Assembly (NCBI GenBank): GCA_907163375.1
Contig: CAJQUW010002218.1
Coordinates: 366,001 to 430,000 of the forward strand
Source of the DNA: Prostheceraeus crozeri
Lineage: Eukaryota > Platyhelminthes > Polycladida > Euryleptidae
Direction of reading: 5' to 3'
Length of the DNA: 64,000 nt
The position numbers and the translations under genes were made by a program. This document shows, piece after piece, positions 11,239 through 22,900 of this stretch (positions are counted from its first letter, which is position 1; each line of letters opens with the position of its first letter). The notes beneath the pieces were generated by a model. That model was not told the origin of the DNA, made no database searches, and was given only the letters and a program-made list of their open reading frames with translations.

Positions 11239-11602
11239 TTTTTCTTGAGCACTCTACCAACAAGACTATTGACAATAGAACTGTGGAAATAATTTACTAA
11301 GTTAGTGCATTTGCTCTAATTTCTAATGGTAGCTGTGAATATATTCTATGATGAAATCTGAGCTCAGCGGAACTCTCACAAAACCAGTTATTTTTTCTAT
11401 GTCTTAAACACATTGAAATTCATCAATTCAAATTAAGACATTGAAAAAATGACGTGTTTTCAGGTAGCTCTGCTGAGCTCGGATTTCATCGTAGAATTTA
11501 TTCACAGCTACCATTAGAGAGTAGAGCAAATGAACTAACTGAGTAAATTATTTCCACATTCCCATTATCAATAGTCTTGATGGTAGAGTGCTCAAGAAAA
11601 AG
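11239..11602. repeat. Long near-continuous hairpin, about 364 bp
   Basis: The tip tttttcttgagcactctac at 11239 mirrors the end near 11602. Pairing continues through gatgaaatctgagctcagc (about 11350) and its mirror (about 11465), into tgtcttaa/ttaagaca close to the centre near 11420. Arms therefore reach almost to the axis. There is no coding frame. This is a foldback element or an inverted duplication. Confidence 0.8.
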
Positions 11603-11769
11603 GTAGGCCTACACAAATTTACATATTAGGACCCACCAAATTGCATTCCAATATTTTGGAAAATTATGACCGCGAGACATACATTTGGGTCTTTTTTGTC
11701 CAACGTCTGGCCACATTTCACTCGAAGTGGAACCCTGTGAATTATTCTGTTCAAAAAGAGTAAAAATAA

Positions 11770-11798
11770 GCGTCCGGATACTTTTTGTGAACAGTGTA
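11770..11798. repeat. Isolated Tc1-type terminus
   Basis: On the minus strand this reads tacactgttcacaaaaagta followed by tccggacgc, a familiar Tc1-family terminal pattern. No partner end was found within several kilobases, so it is probably a fragment. Confidence 0.45.
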
Positions 11799-14550
11799 TA
11801 TCTTCACTGTAAGGAACGAACTTTTGACATTACATTTTATCTAATATGCATCGGTAAATATTAGTTCTGAATTAATAGAGTTCAGTAATTAATAAAAACG
11901 AAAAACATTTCTCAAGTAATAAGCATTATCAATCAATACGACTCTATTTGTGATCATTCATAAATGCTATACATGTATATTCTAACTAACATTCTCAAAC
12001 ATCATCAAACACATATCATTAACTAAAAATCTGAATTAACTGAAATTAATCGCTGAATTAACTATAAAAATCATAATAGCCGAATTCGCACCACATGTTT
12101 TCATAGATTTACTTCTGTTATTGAATAGCGGACACTACAACTACTAAATACACTACAGACGACTGATGAATTACTTGTACGGTAATAAACCAATGGAATC
12201 TATTCAATGGAGGACATGTACGGTATCTAAACTTCATTCAGTAATTTTATATATTGGGTGGCATAAATTGCATCTATAACAAATGTATATCAAATAACAT
12301 CAAATATATGCATCAAATAATAGGATTATATCAAAGCACATCATTCATTAAAATTTCGAAAGCCGTAGGCGGCCAATTTTTTACGCCTCCGCCTCCACAG
12401 CCCTGTGTCTTATAGTTTGTCTATGCTGTCCTTGTATTCCATATTCGTAATTTCAACTATGTTGTAAGACTTCGATCATGTATAAGATTTCCACGATTGT
12501 CCCATACTGTGATGAAATGAAAAATTGAAATCTATTAGCAAAAATCAATCCTTATAATTTTTCAATTCATACGTATTGCGTAAACACAATGAAAATTCAA
12601 ACGTTTAGTGAAAAATCCAGTTGTGTAGTTCATGAAATAGTTAAATTATGATTACTGTATGTTCCAGTCACCATGTCAATTATAATGTGAAATCCGCCCC
12701 AAGAACTTGGAAAACTATTCAAATCGCATGGATCCATAAGGCGCGATTATTACGTATGATCAAATATTATCACACAACATAGTCTAGGCCTTAAGAGCCC
12801 TGCTGTTTTTAATGTGACTGCAATACAGTGTATTGTTAAGAAACATGACTGCAAATAGAAATTGATATGGAATTTCCGACTTAACATTTTGTCAATATCG
12901 TTGATGCAGAAGACATGTATCTAGTGACAATGGCAGATGGAAGTAAGTCGACAACATTGAGCTGTTTTTCGTTGTCTGCTTGTTGGGGTCAGGAATACTA
13001 ATGGCCACGACTAGGACTCACCAAGATCATCACAGGAAACCAATTTTTATTGAATGTAGTGCAAATTCAGAACTGTATTCAGGCTGACTAGAAAATTATT
13101 CACGGCATAATATGTACAGTCAGTTAATTTAGATTGTGAGGAATAAATCGGTGTGAAATGCGACGTTGAATTGTTCTCCAAACTGCACCACACTGAATCA
13201 GATATATATATTAAGCATTGAACAAATCACATCCACCTTCAACGGTGAGACATTGAGATAACCAAGTCAACTTTCTCAGTCGTCATTCGCCTGCAATTGT
13301 GAAAGTTGATGACCGGCTGTTCCCTGTTCCCTCTGCAAGTTGCCGGCGTTGACTGCGCTTCACGGTCTGGCCAATCACGTAAGCGAAAGGGGCGATCGAT
13401 CACAAGATAGCAAAACATTGCGCTGCTTGAAAATGCGTGTCGTGTGTGAAAAAGTGCTTATGCCGCGTCAAACAGAAAATTCGCGCGCGCCATTTGCTTC
13501 AGCTGAATCACAACCAAAGGAAATTGCATAGTAACAGAGTGACTAGATTGCCCTTGCAGACGCAAGCATAATATGGTTCATGAGTGACATTACCGCCCGT
13601 CAAAATGAATTGGACACAACTCACAAACTACATGTATAACTTCCAAGATCGCCCGACATGCACAACACAAGGATTCGATAGAAAAGAAATTGAAATGAAC
13701 GCAATGCATGCACGGCGATGTTCTTTACTTGTTATGCTCACTGAAATCATAGTTATAAAAATAGCAAGAAATTGCCCTGGTTATTACATGTTACGAAAAA
13801 AATTATATTCCTGTCGAAATTATGCACGCGTTCGATTCTGGCGGCCTACGATGTACTCTCGCACACTTCGGCAAAAGTAGAAACATTGAATGCAATCAAG
13901 CATAAAACTAAACGCTTCGATTCAATAATACTTAAAACAAGATGCCGAATTACAGATCATCGATCTTCAATTCATCACTAGACCACAAAATATTCTGGAA
14001 TGTGATCTGCATCCAGGCTTTCAGCAAACGTTCGACTTAGATGTTGTTTGATAAAACCAAAAAGAGGACTAAAAGATAAACGAATCAAGTAGCATTCGAT
14101 AAGTTTAAGCAGAACAAGTATGTATATTATATCAGAATTTACACGGAAATTTCCGGACATGCGCAATCGTTTCTATTCCGTGCAGCGTCCGTAAATCATG
14201 AATTTAAAGTCCGAGAAACGGAAGCCCGACGGATTTCCGTATACTGCCGTTCTTTATCCGTAGTGTCGCGGACAAAAGTGTGAGTTAATGGAAGACAGAC
14301 GGATTTCCATTTCTTACCCGTTTTGTCCGCGGACAAAGCTTGCTCGACGGCGGGTTATTATCCCACAATTTTCCCAATATATCGGTATGCCAAGATCTTC
14401 CCAATGTTTTGCACGATGTAATCCCAAAATTTTGCCAATACATGGGCAAGCCATTGTTTTCCCACATTCTCCCCCAATATGCCAACATGGGGCCAACATT
14501 GGCCAAATATGTCATTTTTTGCTGGGCATTGATTCAAATGCCAGCCCAAA

Positions 14551-15096
14551 TCAGTAGAGTCGCACCACCTTGTACCCGGGACGATGTAAATGTCTCGGAA
14601 TTTCCTGATCAGATTTTATCCATAATCTCAATCGACCATCACTATCCTTCAGACGGACTGATGCCTCATCAGACCAGACAACCCGATCCCATTGATTTCG
14701 CCAGTGACAATGACTCATTGCCCATCTGAGACGTCTTTTTGTATGCTGATCTGATAATTCGATCTGAGAGGGCCTCTTACAGCTCTTGAAATTCGACTCA
14801 ATAAGTCTTCTACGAATAGTGGACTTAGAAATAAACGAGACTAGTGCAGCCATCTCAGTTAACGAGAGACTTGGATCAACTTTAACAAATCTTAAAATTA
14901 GGCGGTCTCTACGTTTGGATGTTTTGCGTGGACGGCCAGAGCCCTCTTTACGACAGAGTCGAAAATCATCATTATGCCATCGATGCACATTTGTGTAAGG
15001 GACATTTAGTCGCTTGCTTGTAGCTCGCAAAGAAAACCCTAGTTCTAGCAAGGCTGACACTTTGCCTTTTGTGAATGCGATCTCGTTATTGTTCAT
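14551..15096 (-). pseudogene. Tc1-like transposase, N-terminal part
   Basis: This frame starts MNNNEIAFTKGKVSALLELG and contains the paired helix-turn-helix DNA-binding region (SLRATSKRLNVPYTNVHRW, then LSLTEMAALVSFISKSTIRR). The start of the catalytic domain follows, with the first acidic residue in RVVWSDEASVRL. Near 14570 the Tc1 reading passes into a neighbouring frame encoding GGATLLIWAGI, the usual GGGSVMVWG-type segment. About ten codons later it meets the right end of the 5-kb insertion. The rest is at 9162-9462. Confidence 0.88.
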
Positions 15097-15949
15097 TTGT
15101 GTTTTGTATTGTTTTCAACCGGTAAGAGATAGATTTCTAGCTGAAAGCAATCAGGAGTGCTGCCATGCCAACACCACCGCAACGAAGTCAGGAAGCTATG
15201 GAACATGAAGTCCAGTTAATCACATGTAGCAGTTACATTACTGTTGATGAATAATGGTGCTATACTGGCTCTGATTGACCGATTTTCTTTATTTTTGTTT
15301 TGCTTGATAGCTTTTGGCTTGTAGAACAACATATTACATAACAAAGGAAACAAATGTAATTTTATAAGAGTGAGGTATGATTTTGTGTAACATTGCTAAA
15401 TGAAGATCAAATTATCTACTACTTTTTTTATCTATAACAGGAAAACAACTCAATATTCATGCTTGAAATTTCCAACAATGATATTAGTAAGCGCAACTGA
15501 CATATCTTCCAAATTTCAGAGAAATTCGTTCAAGTTTGGCGGAGTTAGACAAAATTGAAGTTAATGCGATGTTTAAGGGTGATCCATTTTTTACGAAACA
15601 ATCTGTATAAATAACAACTTTGAATAATTTACTAGTGAATGGCTAAATAATTACATTCCATAGCAATGAAAATGAAGTAATCCAATCACAATTGGGAACC
15701 ATTGGACTAAGTAAAAAGTACAACGCTGTCAAGAGATTGAATTGTTGTTTCATCTTCAGCAAAAAAAACTTTAATTTTGAAAATAATTCATGCAGCAAAA
15801 GGCTAATAGGTAAGCCGAGAGTAAACAAATTAATTGAATAGCATATAGGCTAGATTCTTATTAATAGCGAATTAATTAATGTACCGTAGGTGTTAAACAG
15901 TGCTCGTTGGAGATCTGTCGCAAAAATTTGCCACCAAGATAGAATTATT

Positions 15950-16013
15950 TTGAGCGCGACAAATTTTTCTGCAGTTCGACTGGTCGAACTGCAGAAAAAT
16001 TTGTCGCGCTCAA
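15950..16013. repeat. 64-bp hairpin (31-nt arms, TG spacer)
   Basis: The left arm 15950-15980 (ttgagcgcgac to gcagttcgac) and right arm 15983-16013 are exact complements around a TG spacer. A diverged single arm occurs at about 8180-8212. Just beyond, aagcacttttagtcat (about 16011-16027) mirrors atgactaaaagtgct at 8166. Confidence 0.9.
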
Positions 16014-16628
16014 GCACTTTTAGTCATGGCCAAAGTAGATGTGATGCCATTTTTTCGTGTAAGCGGTAGACACGTCCGCTTGGAAGTAGCCTCAAAGCGG
16101 AATAAATATATCAACTGACCATCTAGCCAACTTTTAATTCATAGGAGACCCATAAGTATCTTCGTGGTACAAACTATGCGTGCACCACTTTTTACCGTCA
16201 TAGAATGTATCTAACCTGACATCACATCACCATATACTTTCATCGGACTCTGAAATTTTTGTCTACCACCTATAGTTGGGTCAAATTCGCATATACTAGC
16301 ACAGTATTGATATTTTGACAATTGACTCACCAAGTTCATAGATAAAAACATAGAACTAACAAAATCCCGTTCCTGAAACTAAAGACAGTTTGGTCTCCTC
16401 GGGTGATGCGTCAGTAGCGCACCAATTAATAGGATTTTGCTACAAGCGAAATTGCAATTTCTCTGCAACCCTATCAACACTTATTTCACTGACACATTCT
16501 AATTCTGTTGATGAGCGTTTCAGAGGCTGCTTTTGACATTTACTTTGAGCTACGTTTCCGTCAATAATCAAAGCTTGCAAAATCAATGCAGAAAAGGAGA
16601 ACAATTATTTATATAGACAAAGCGATAA
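16014..16628. other. No gene seen; 3' flank of PPP2R3C
   Basis: Apart from the inverted module at 16099-16122 I see nothing recognisable between the hairpin and the PPP2R3C polyadenylation signal. Confidence 0.5.
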
Positions 16629-16634
16629 TTTATT
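16629..16634 (-). terminator. PPP2R3C: Polyadenylation signal AATAAA of PPP2R3C
   Basis: On the minus strand AATAAA lies about 158 nt past the PPP2R3C stop codon, a normal distance for a 3' UTR. Other AT-rich variants nearby could also serve. Confidence 0.5.
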
Positions 16635-16791
16635 CCGCACAACAGGAGTAAAAAGTCCCCAATAAGGGTTTGGGTAAAAATGCCACAACGCCCGAAAAAC
16701 GACGCAATTTGGACGGCCATAGCTGACGATCTGTATCTATATATCTTTATGCGTCAGATCACAGCCAGTAAAAACATAGTGATATATATTG

Positions 16792-16900
16792 TCATAATTC
16801 TGCCTCTTCAGGAGATTCTGCGACCAGAACTTCACGATTCTCGTAAGTCCAAAAACCATTCAGATCTGTGAGGATACTGACAACTGTATCACCTTGTCCG
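16792..16900 (-). CDS. PPP2R3C: PPP2R3C coding exon 7, with stop
   Basis: Begins after TTTTTTTCAG and encodes GQGDTVVSILTDLNGFWTYE to EEAEL followed by TGA. This is the conserved C-terminus of the family. Open frame upstream of 16900 is intron. Confidence 0.95.
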
Positions 16901-19900
16901 CTGAAAAAAATGAATGAACAAATCATCAATGTAGTAGCGACTGTGAAATCGAAAACAGGCTGTCTTCCTCCATCCAAATCAAAAATTCGAACATTTCTAC
17001 ATAGTAACTCATACCATGTAATTGACTACATGACAAATAACTCGAATTTCAGTGATTCGAAGCTACATTGTAAGGTAAATTTTGATAGTGAGTTTCATTC
17101 CAAATTGGCTGAAAATGTATATCATACTACCACTTTCAAGGACTACAGAAGTTTTAATTGATAATTTAGATTTTAACCTTCAACTATTTAAGATCAATAG
17201 CCTTAGCATTTTACCTTTTTCAACAAGAATTAATTCTGGAAATAAATTGATTTTACTAGCTTCTAACTTGTCAGATTTGAAATTACTTGGTGTGGATGTA
17301 TTCTTCATTGAAAGCAAGCAGAATAATTACTTTGAATTATTTATGGAATCAAGTCGATCAAAAGAAAAAAACTGCATGCATATACAGCGTAGTCATTCAA
17401 AGAAGCATACAGATACAAAATGAGCATGCGGATTATATATGAATTCAATGTTTGAATATTGTTCAATCAAAACTGATTGGAATTTTCGATTAAATTTGTA
17501 TGGAGACAGCAAAAAAACAACTTCAGTTAAAAGTTAGACCCCCACCACAATAATCCTCGCATTCCACAAATTCTTTTATGCCGTTTACGAAAATCTTAGG
17601 TACTTTTGGACCCACATAACATGCAACGTAAATATCCGTATTATGGCTGAATTACAGTTTATAAGTTTATCTTTGAATCAATAAAATGTTAAACGAAGAA
17701 ATACACTGTAGGCTACAATGTATTCATTCTCTCAACTAATGCATGCGAACTTTGCATGCAAAATTACTCAATTATTGTGTTGAACATCTTTCACACATAG
17801 TGTATTTGACTTCATTGCAGACGAAATTCTGACGTACGATGATCAGCACATTTGTGTGGTGCAAAGACTCTATGGGCAAAGACTGAATTGGACACTTCCT
17901 GCCTGAATTTCGAATAGTCACAATCGCCGACGTTGAATCCTCATCATTGATTGGATCGGTTGAGTCAAAATTTTACTCCACAGACTTGGCCATCTTCGTG
18001 ATGATCTTCCTGAATGCACGAATTTTGAGTGGAGTAAATCTTTCGACTAAATATTGCTTTAGGGTCACCGTATGCATACATAAACATGTATGTATGATGA
18101 TGAATCGATTCAAGCAAGCCATTTTTGAAGCATTATAGAAAGCAACACGACGACTTATGAATTCTGCTATGTAAAAGCATAAACCGACCGTTTGATAGAC
18201 TTTGTCGTTTCCTTTCTTATTTCGATTGTAGAAGTTGTCCATGGTTTCTGTTTATCATGATCCTCTGGGTTATGCAGAAGCCAGTTAATAGGATAGAATA
18301 TGATTTTGCTTTACATTTTGATTCAATTGACAAATTCTTTCCTTAGTATCTGATTATAAGTACTGCTAAACAGCTCAACTGACTTCCCAGTTCAATGACT
18401 CTTCTCCATTGTAATTTCTTTCCAGGTGTTTCCTGATACTGTCTAAGCCTATATCAATGTCAGCATGGTTCGAGCAAGGTTAGGCGTGGTAAAAATATCA
18501 ATTGGTGTTATAATTATTTTACTGTATTCTGTAAGTGATTTGATATTACAAAGAATTAAGGAGTTTTGACACAATGGATAACTGCAACAGACTTTTAAGA
18601 TAGTTACTTCTCTCTCATATGATCGTTCTCACATGATTTCTAATCAGTTGACAAACATTCAATATGGGTAAAGGAGTCATTAAACCGATACATGATTCTG
18701 AGCAGGCGTTGGTCCGAATGGATCCATGAATTATCAAGATGTACTAACATTCTCTCGACGAAAACAGATTTCTTTGTTTCTAGCACTTTTCTGACTTTCT
18801 CACCAATGGCCGAAGCCCGAAAAAGTCATAAAATTTCTATTAATCTATGCAATTACTTATCGAATGACGTTACTTTATGTCTATCTCTGGGTCGAAAAGT
18901 ACCCACATTTGCATTCGAGGGTTAAAAACATTCCTACTGGCAGAGGCTCCACTTGAAACAGAAAATCCATTTTCTTTTCATGGGCTAAATCTTCCGACCT
19001 AAAGTTAAGTTCATCTCAAGCGACCTTCGACAGTCCAGTGCCTCTTTTCAGTCTCGCTCTGAAAAATAAAATGTATCTCCTGCTTCGAGAGAAGCCTCTA
19101 TAGTCCGTCAGCCAGAGCGAGTTTCTGCAGGGACCGAGGCCGAAAATGAGACTTTCACAGAATGATGTACACTCCATGTCTACTACGAATCTGCGCGCCT
19201 GCCGAGTTCTACCTGGTTCCTCTTCTTGTTAGACAGGATCAAAGAAAATAAAAAATCAATGGGACGCAGATTACAGTCTTTGCTTAGAATGACATTTTAT
19301 ATGTTTTCGCATACTACTCGCATGTTGTAGATATAGAGCCATAATTTTTGACATGGAATTTCTCAAGGCCATTTCCTATCATGTGCATGTGTTAACATCA
19401 TGCTTCTCATCGGTGATGTATGTGAGAAAATTATTGCATGTAGCCTTGCTAAATATGAATGTGTTTAGCTTCATAGACAGGGGTGCATGAACATCATAGG
19501 AAATTACCTGAAGACATATTACATGTCAAAAATTATGAATCTGGGATTAATATTTTTCGTTGAATAAGCGAAAACATATACAATTTCATTTTAGCAAAAA
19601 ACTGCAGTCTGCGTCCCATTGGATTAGCGGATGTTTTTCTCTGATCCTGTCTGACAAAAAGAGGAACCAGTTAGAACTCGGCAGGCGCGCAGATTTTCAG
19701 TGCATTGTGTGTATATCATTCTGTGAAAGTCTCATTTCGGCCTCGTTCCCTGACGAAACTCGTTCTGGCTGACGGACTACTACCAGGAATAATGAATTTT
19801 CAATTCGATTTGTTTCAAAGTCTTATGAAACACTGCTCTAGGCAATCAACGAACACGACCAATCCCATGCTTTCAGCGATCCTTCATTCGCTTTTTACTT

Positions 19901-22900
19901 TGCCATTCCTGGAGAACTTCAATTCTCTCGTCTTTGATTTCTTCCCAAGTCCAAAGCAACTGATGAGATGTCTCTCTTCTTCGTTGTAGTGGCCACATCC
20001 TTAGGACTTCTAAACTGTAGACTGTCTTGTTTGTGGTGCAAACAAATGTCCATATGAACTACTTAATACCCATTTTTACACGCTGCTAGGTATTTTCGAG
20101 ACACGTACAAAATGACCATATTGAGGCAAAAAGAACAACGATTATCCTAGAAGACCACTAAACCAGTTGCACAATTCGTAATAGCTTTATCAATTCAATG
20201 TAGCACATGAAATCGCGACAAGAACGATTAGCATGGACTTGAGGGCGATTCTTGACTTATGGCATCACCCGTCTCTTTGGCGTCCGTGATTTCCCATGGA
20301 CGTCGCAATTGTCATGGACCTGGTTTGCAAATGCAATTGGGACAGCCTGACCTGACAATGGGACAAGCTGGTCTACAAATGGGACTGTCCATTTCCCATG
20401 CGTCGCGCGTTCAACGCAGTAAAATCGACAGTACATGATACATTCATGTCTTAATCATGTTGTAGGAATATAAAGGGAACCAAAGTGTTGAAGATTTATG
20501 TAATTGAAGGACATTTTCGACATTATAAATGTGGACTACTCATGGTCTACATTTACAGTGTAGATGGTACGCTATTAGTGGATATAAATAGGCATGTTCA
20601 GATCCGGATCTGGGTAAGATCTGTATCCGAAAACTACTAGAGGATCCGGATCCGAGCATGCCTAGTCATCTCTCCCACCCACATTTTCCGAATTGTCTAA
20701 AAGATCGATTATGATTTATCAATTGCTACAAAACTTCATAGACCTATAGATATGGGTATCATGCAGCTACAGTGAAAGTTTGATTGAAATTGGATAACTA
20801 TTTTACAAGCTAGAAGTGGTTCTGTAAATTGTAATATTTCATTACTCGCTCGATTCAACTCTCAATGAGTCGATTACTCATAATATCTAAATGAATAAGG
20901 AAATTCATTAGAACATGGAAGCTGCATTACATACATCGAGGAAGGAGGAAGGGTACTAGGAGGGTGTGAAAACATTCGGAGTAACTGTCCATAATACACA
21001 GCCAAGTGCAAAAACAAAGCACCCGCGCACGTATCAACAGAGCTAGAGTGCTAAGCGCAGAGACAAGACTGCATCGTCCGATCAGATATTCTGTTGCACT
21101 CTACAGAACAGCATCTAGTTCCTAAAGTACTCATTGGACTTGAACAAAACTTTGTAAACATTTGTAGTCGTGAAATACTCATGTCTATATGTCTCTGAAG
21201 TTTTGTAGAAATTGATCAGTTATTGCCGCTTCTAGACAATTTTGAAAACCTGGGAGGGAGATGACCCATAAGTACCTAGCCTAATAATGGTTTTGCTTTC
21301 ATCTCATGTATATACTGTATATGGGATCCGGATCCGAAACTGATTGAAGATCCGATCCGGATCCGAACATGCTTAGAATAAAGGATGAAGGATATCAAAC
21401 GATACAAAAATTATGCTCCTTACCAACTGATCAAATCGTCTAATGTGATCTTGTAAGGGTCCTCGGGTTTCACCATATCGAAAATTTCATCTTGTACATC
21501 TCGGAAAGGAGGTGGCTCGACACCCTGTTCTCGCATTCGTTCTTGAATGGCACGGAAGAAATAATTTAGAGTCCAAGCATTAAGGTACCCTTTACTTTCA
21601 ATGTCGAGAATTCGAAACAGATATTGCAATGCTTGTGGTTCAGCCTTACTTTCCAGGGCTAAAACGAAGTCCAAATACGTTTTGTAGTCCATTTCCCCAT
21701 CGTAAGTTAAACATTCTTGGAAGACACGATCAAGAAAAACGTTTGTCAATGTTGCTGTGCCATATCTGAAAGAAATGTCGCAACTTCAGTAATAATAAAA
21801 TACGGAAACTTTTCTTCGACGGCTCTCTGTTGAAATTATTCATTTTCATTGTTTAATGTAGTGAAAATTCACTCCGTGTTTTTATCTCCTTGCTTTTTAA
21901 AAATAGATAAATGCACTAGGTAAAACTATGTACACAGACAGACGCATCGTGATCGATCTGTCACAGCCTCAGTGCCAGTAAAAGCAGAAGTGAGTCAAGG
22001 ACAGAATGCCTGTGTACACAGTTTTACCTAGTGTTTCCATCTGCTTTTTAAAACAAGTGGATAGAAACACTAGGAGAGACTTTTCACCACACTAAACAAT
22101 GAACAACTTCCTCCCGTACACTCCTTCATTTCCAGATCAATATGCATGCATTCATTGGCAGAAGTTCAATCAACAGCAATAATTGCTGGTGTTAACTATA
22201 AACAATAGTGACTGAAGTGATTACCTTTGTCCGTAATCTATTCATATAGACCACTTGCGATGTTTTACATTTCCACCATAGATTACATTGATTCAAAACT
22301 GCAGTTGTTACGAAAGTGTTATTAAAGTCTTTCAAAATCCCGGTTACTAACACCACTCCTCTCACAGTTGGCCAAAACATAAAAAAATCAATAGAAAAAT
22401 ACATAACACATTTTCGAATCGGTAAATCGATTGTTCACTGTCACGCATGTATCTTTGTGAAATTTTTGAAAATCCGTGTGTTCGACTACATGCAGTTTTT
22501 TTGCGCTTTAGTATTATTTAATGATACGGCAATAATTCGTATGTGAAATGTATACCGATAGCCGTACGTAGACTGTCGATAAATTTTGAGAGAATTGTTT
22601 CTTCGTTGAATCCTGATATGGCCAAAATCAATCTCCATTTATACAAGCAGCATAATTAGATGAAAATATACATGTTTATCTAAAAGATAACCTAAAAAAA
22701 TAAAATCCGTTTTCAACAAATAAACGTTCTCCTTTTCGAGAAAGAAAGCCTCGTCACAACATACAAAAAGTATGGCACAAATCAGCAATGCGAAGAGTGC
22801 ATTTGAAAAGACATACCATAAAATGTGGAAAGTCGGACACAGGTTACAGTGGACATCGAACTAAGATTAAAAAACTGATCGCTGAATGTGCGTGAATTCG

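Larger units (their letters stand above)
9463..14526. mobile_element. 5-kb non-coding element with CCCAGCAAAAAA ends
   Basis: A perfect 12-bp inverted repeat, CCCAGCAAAAAA (9463-9474) and its complement (14515-14526), bounds 5064 bp. The flanks share CA (9461-9462 and 14527-14528), so the duplication is at most 2 bp. Both subterminal regions (about 9486-9650 and 14340-14510) are studded with short cccaat, ggccaa and gccaatat words. The interior has no open frame over 98 codons with recognisable content. It contains two long inverted repeats (10006-10560 and 11239-11602) and a stray Tc1-type terminus near 11770-11798. The superfamily is unknown. A non-autonomous relative of a larger transposon is the simplest reading. 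Confidence 0.75.
8879..15605 (-). mobile_element. Tc1-like transposon split by a 5-kb insertion
   Basis: The ends match as inverted repeats: CAGTCCGTTTCATAAAAAG at 8879, and on the opposite strand from 15605 CAGATTGTTTCGTAAAAAA, both leading into TGGATCA. TA dinucleotides abut each end (8877-8878 and 15606-15607), as expected for Tc1/mariner. Transposase coding lies on the minus strand in two parts, 15096-14551 and 9462-9162, separated by an insertion at 9463-14526. Without it the element is about 1.66 kb, a normal Tc1 length. Confidence 0.9.
16901..21423 (-). other. PPP2R3C intron 6
   Basis: The 4.5-kb last intron holds the foldback element at 19101-19779 and the MITE at 20591-21373. The remainder (16901-19100 and 19780-20590) has only short open frames with no recognisable motif. 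Confidence 0.85.

Noticed and set aside
13340-13880. Protein-coding frames within the orphan element
   Set aside because: Frames of 63 and 98 codons have no recognisable domain and fall in non-coding transposon sequence.
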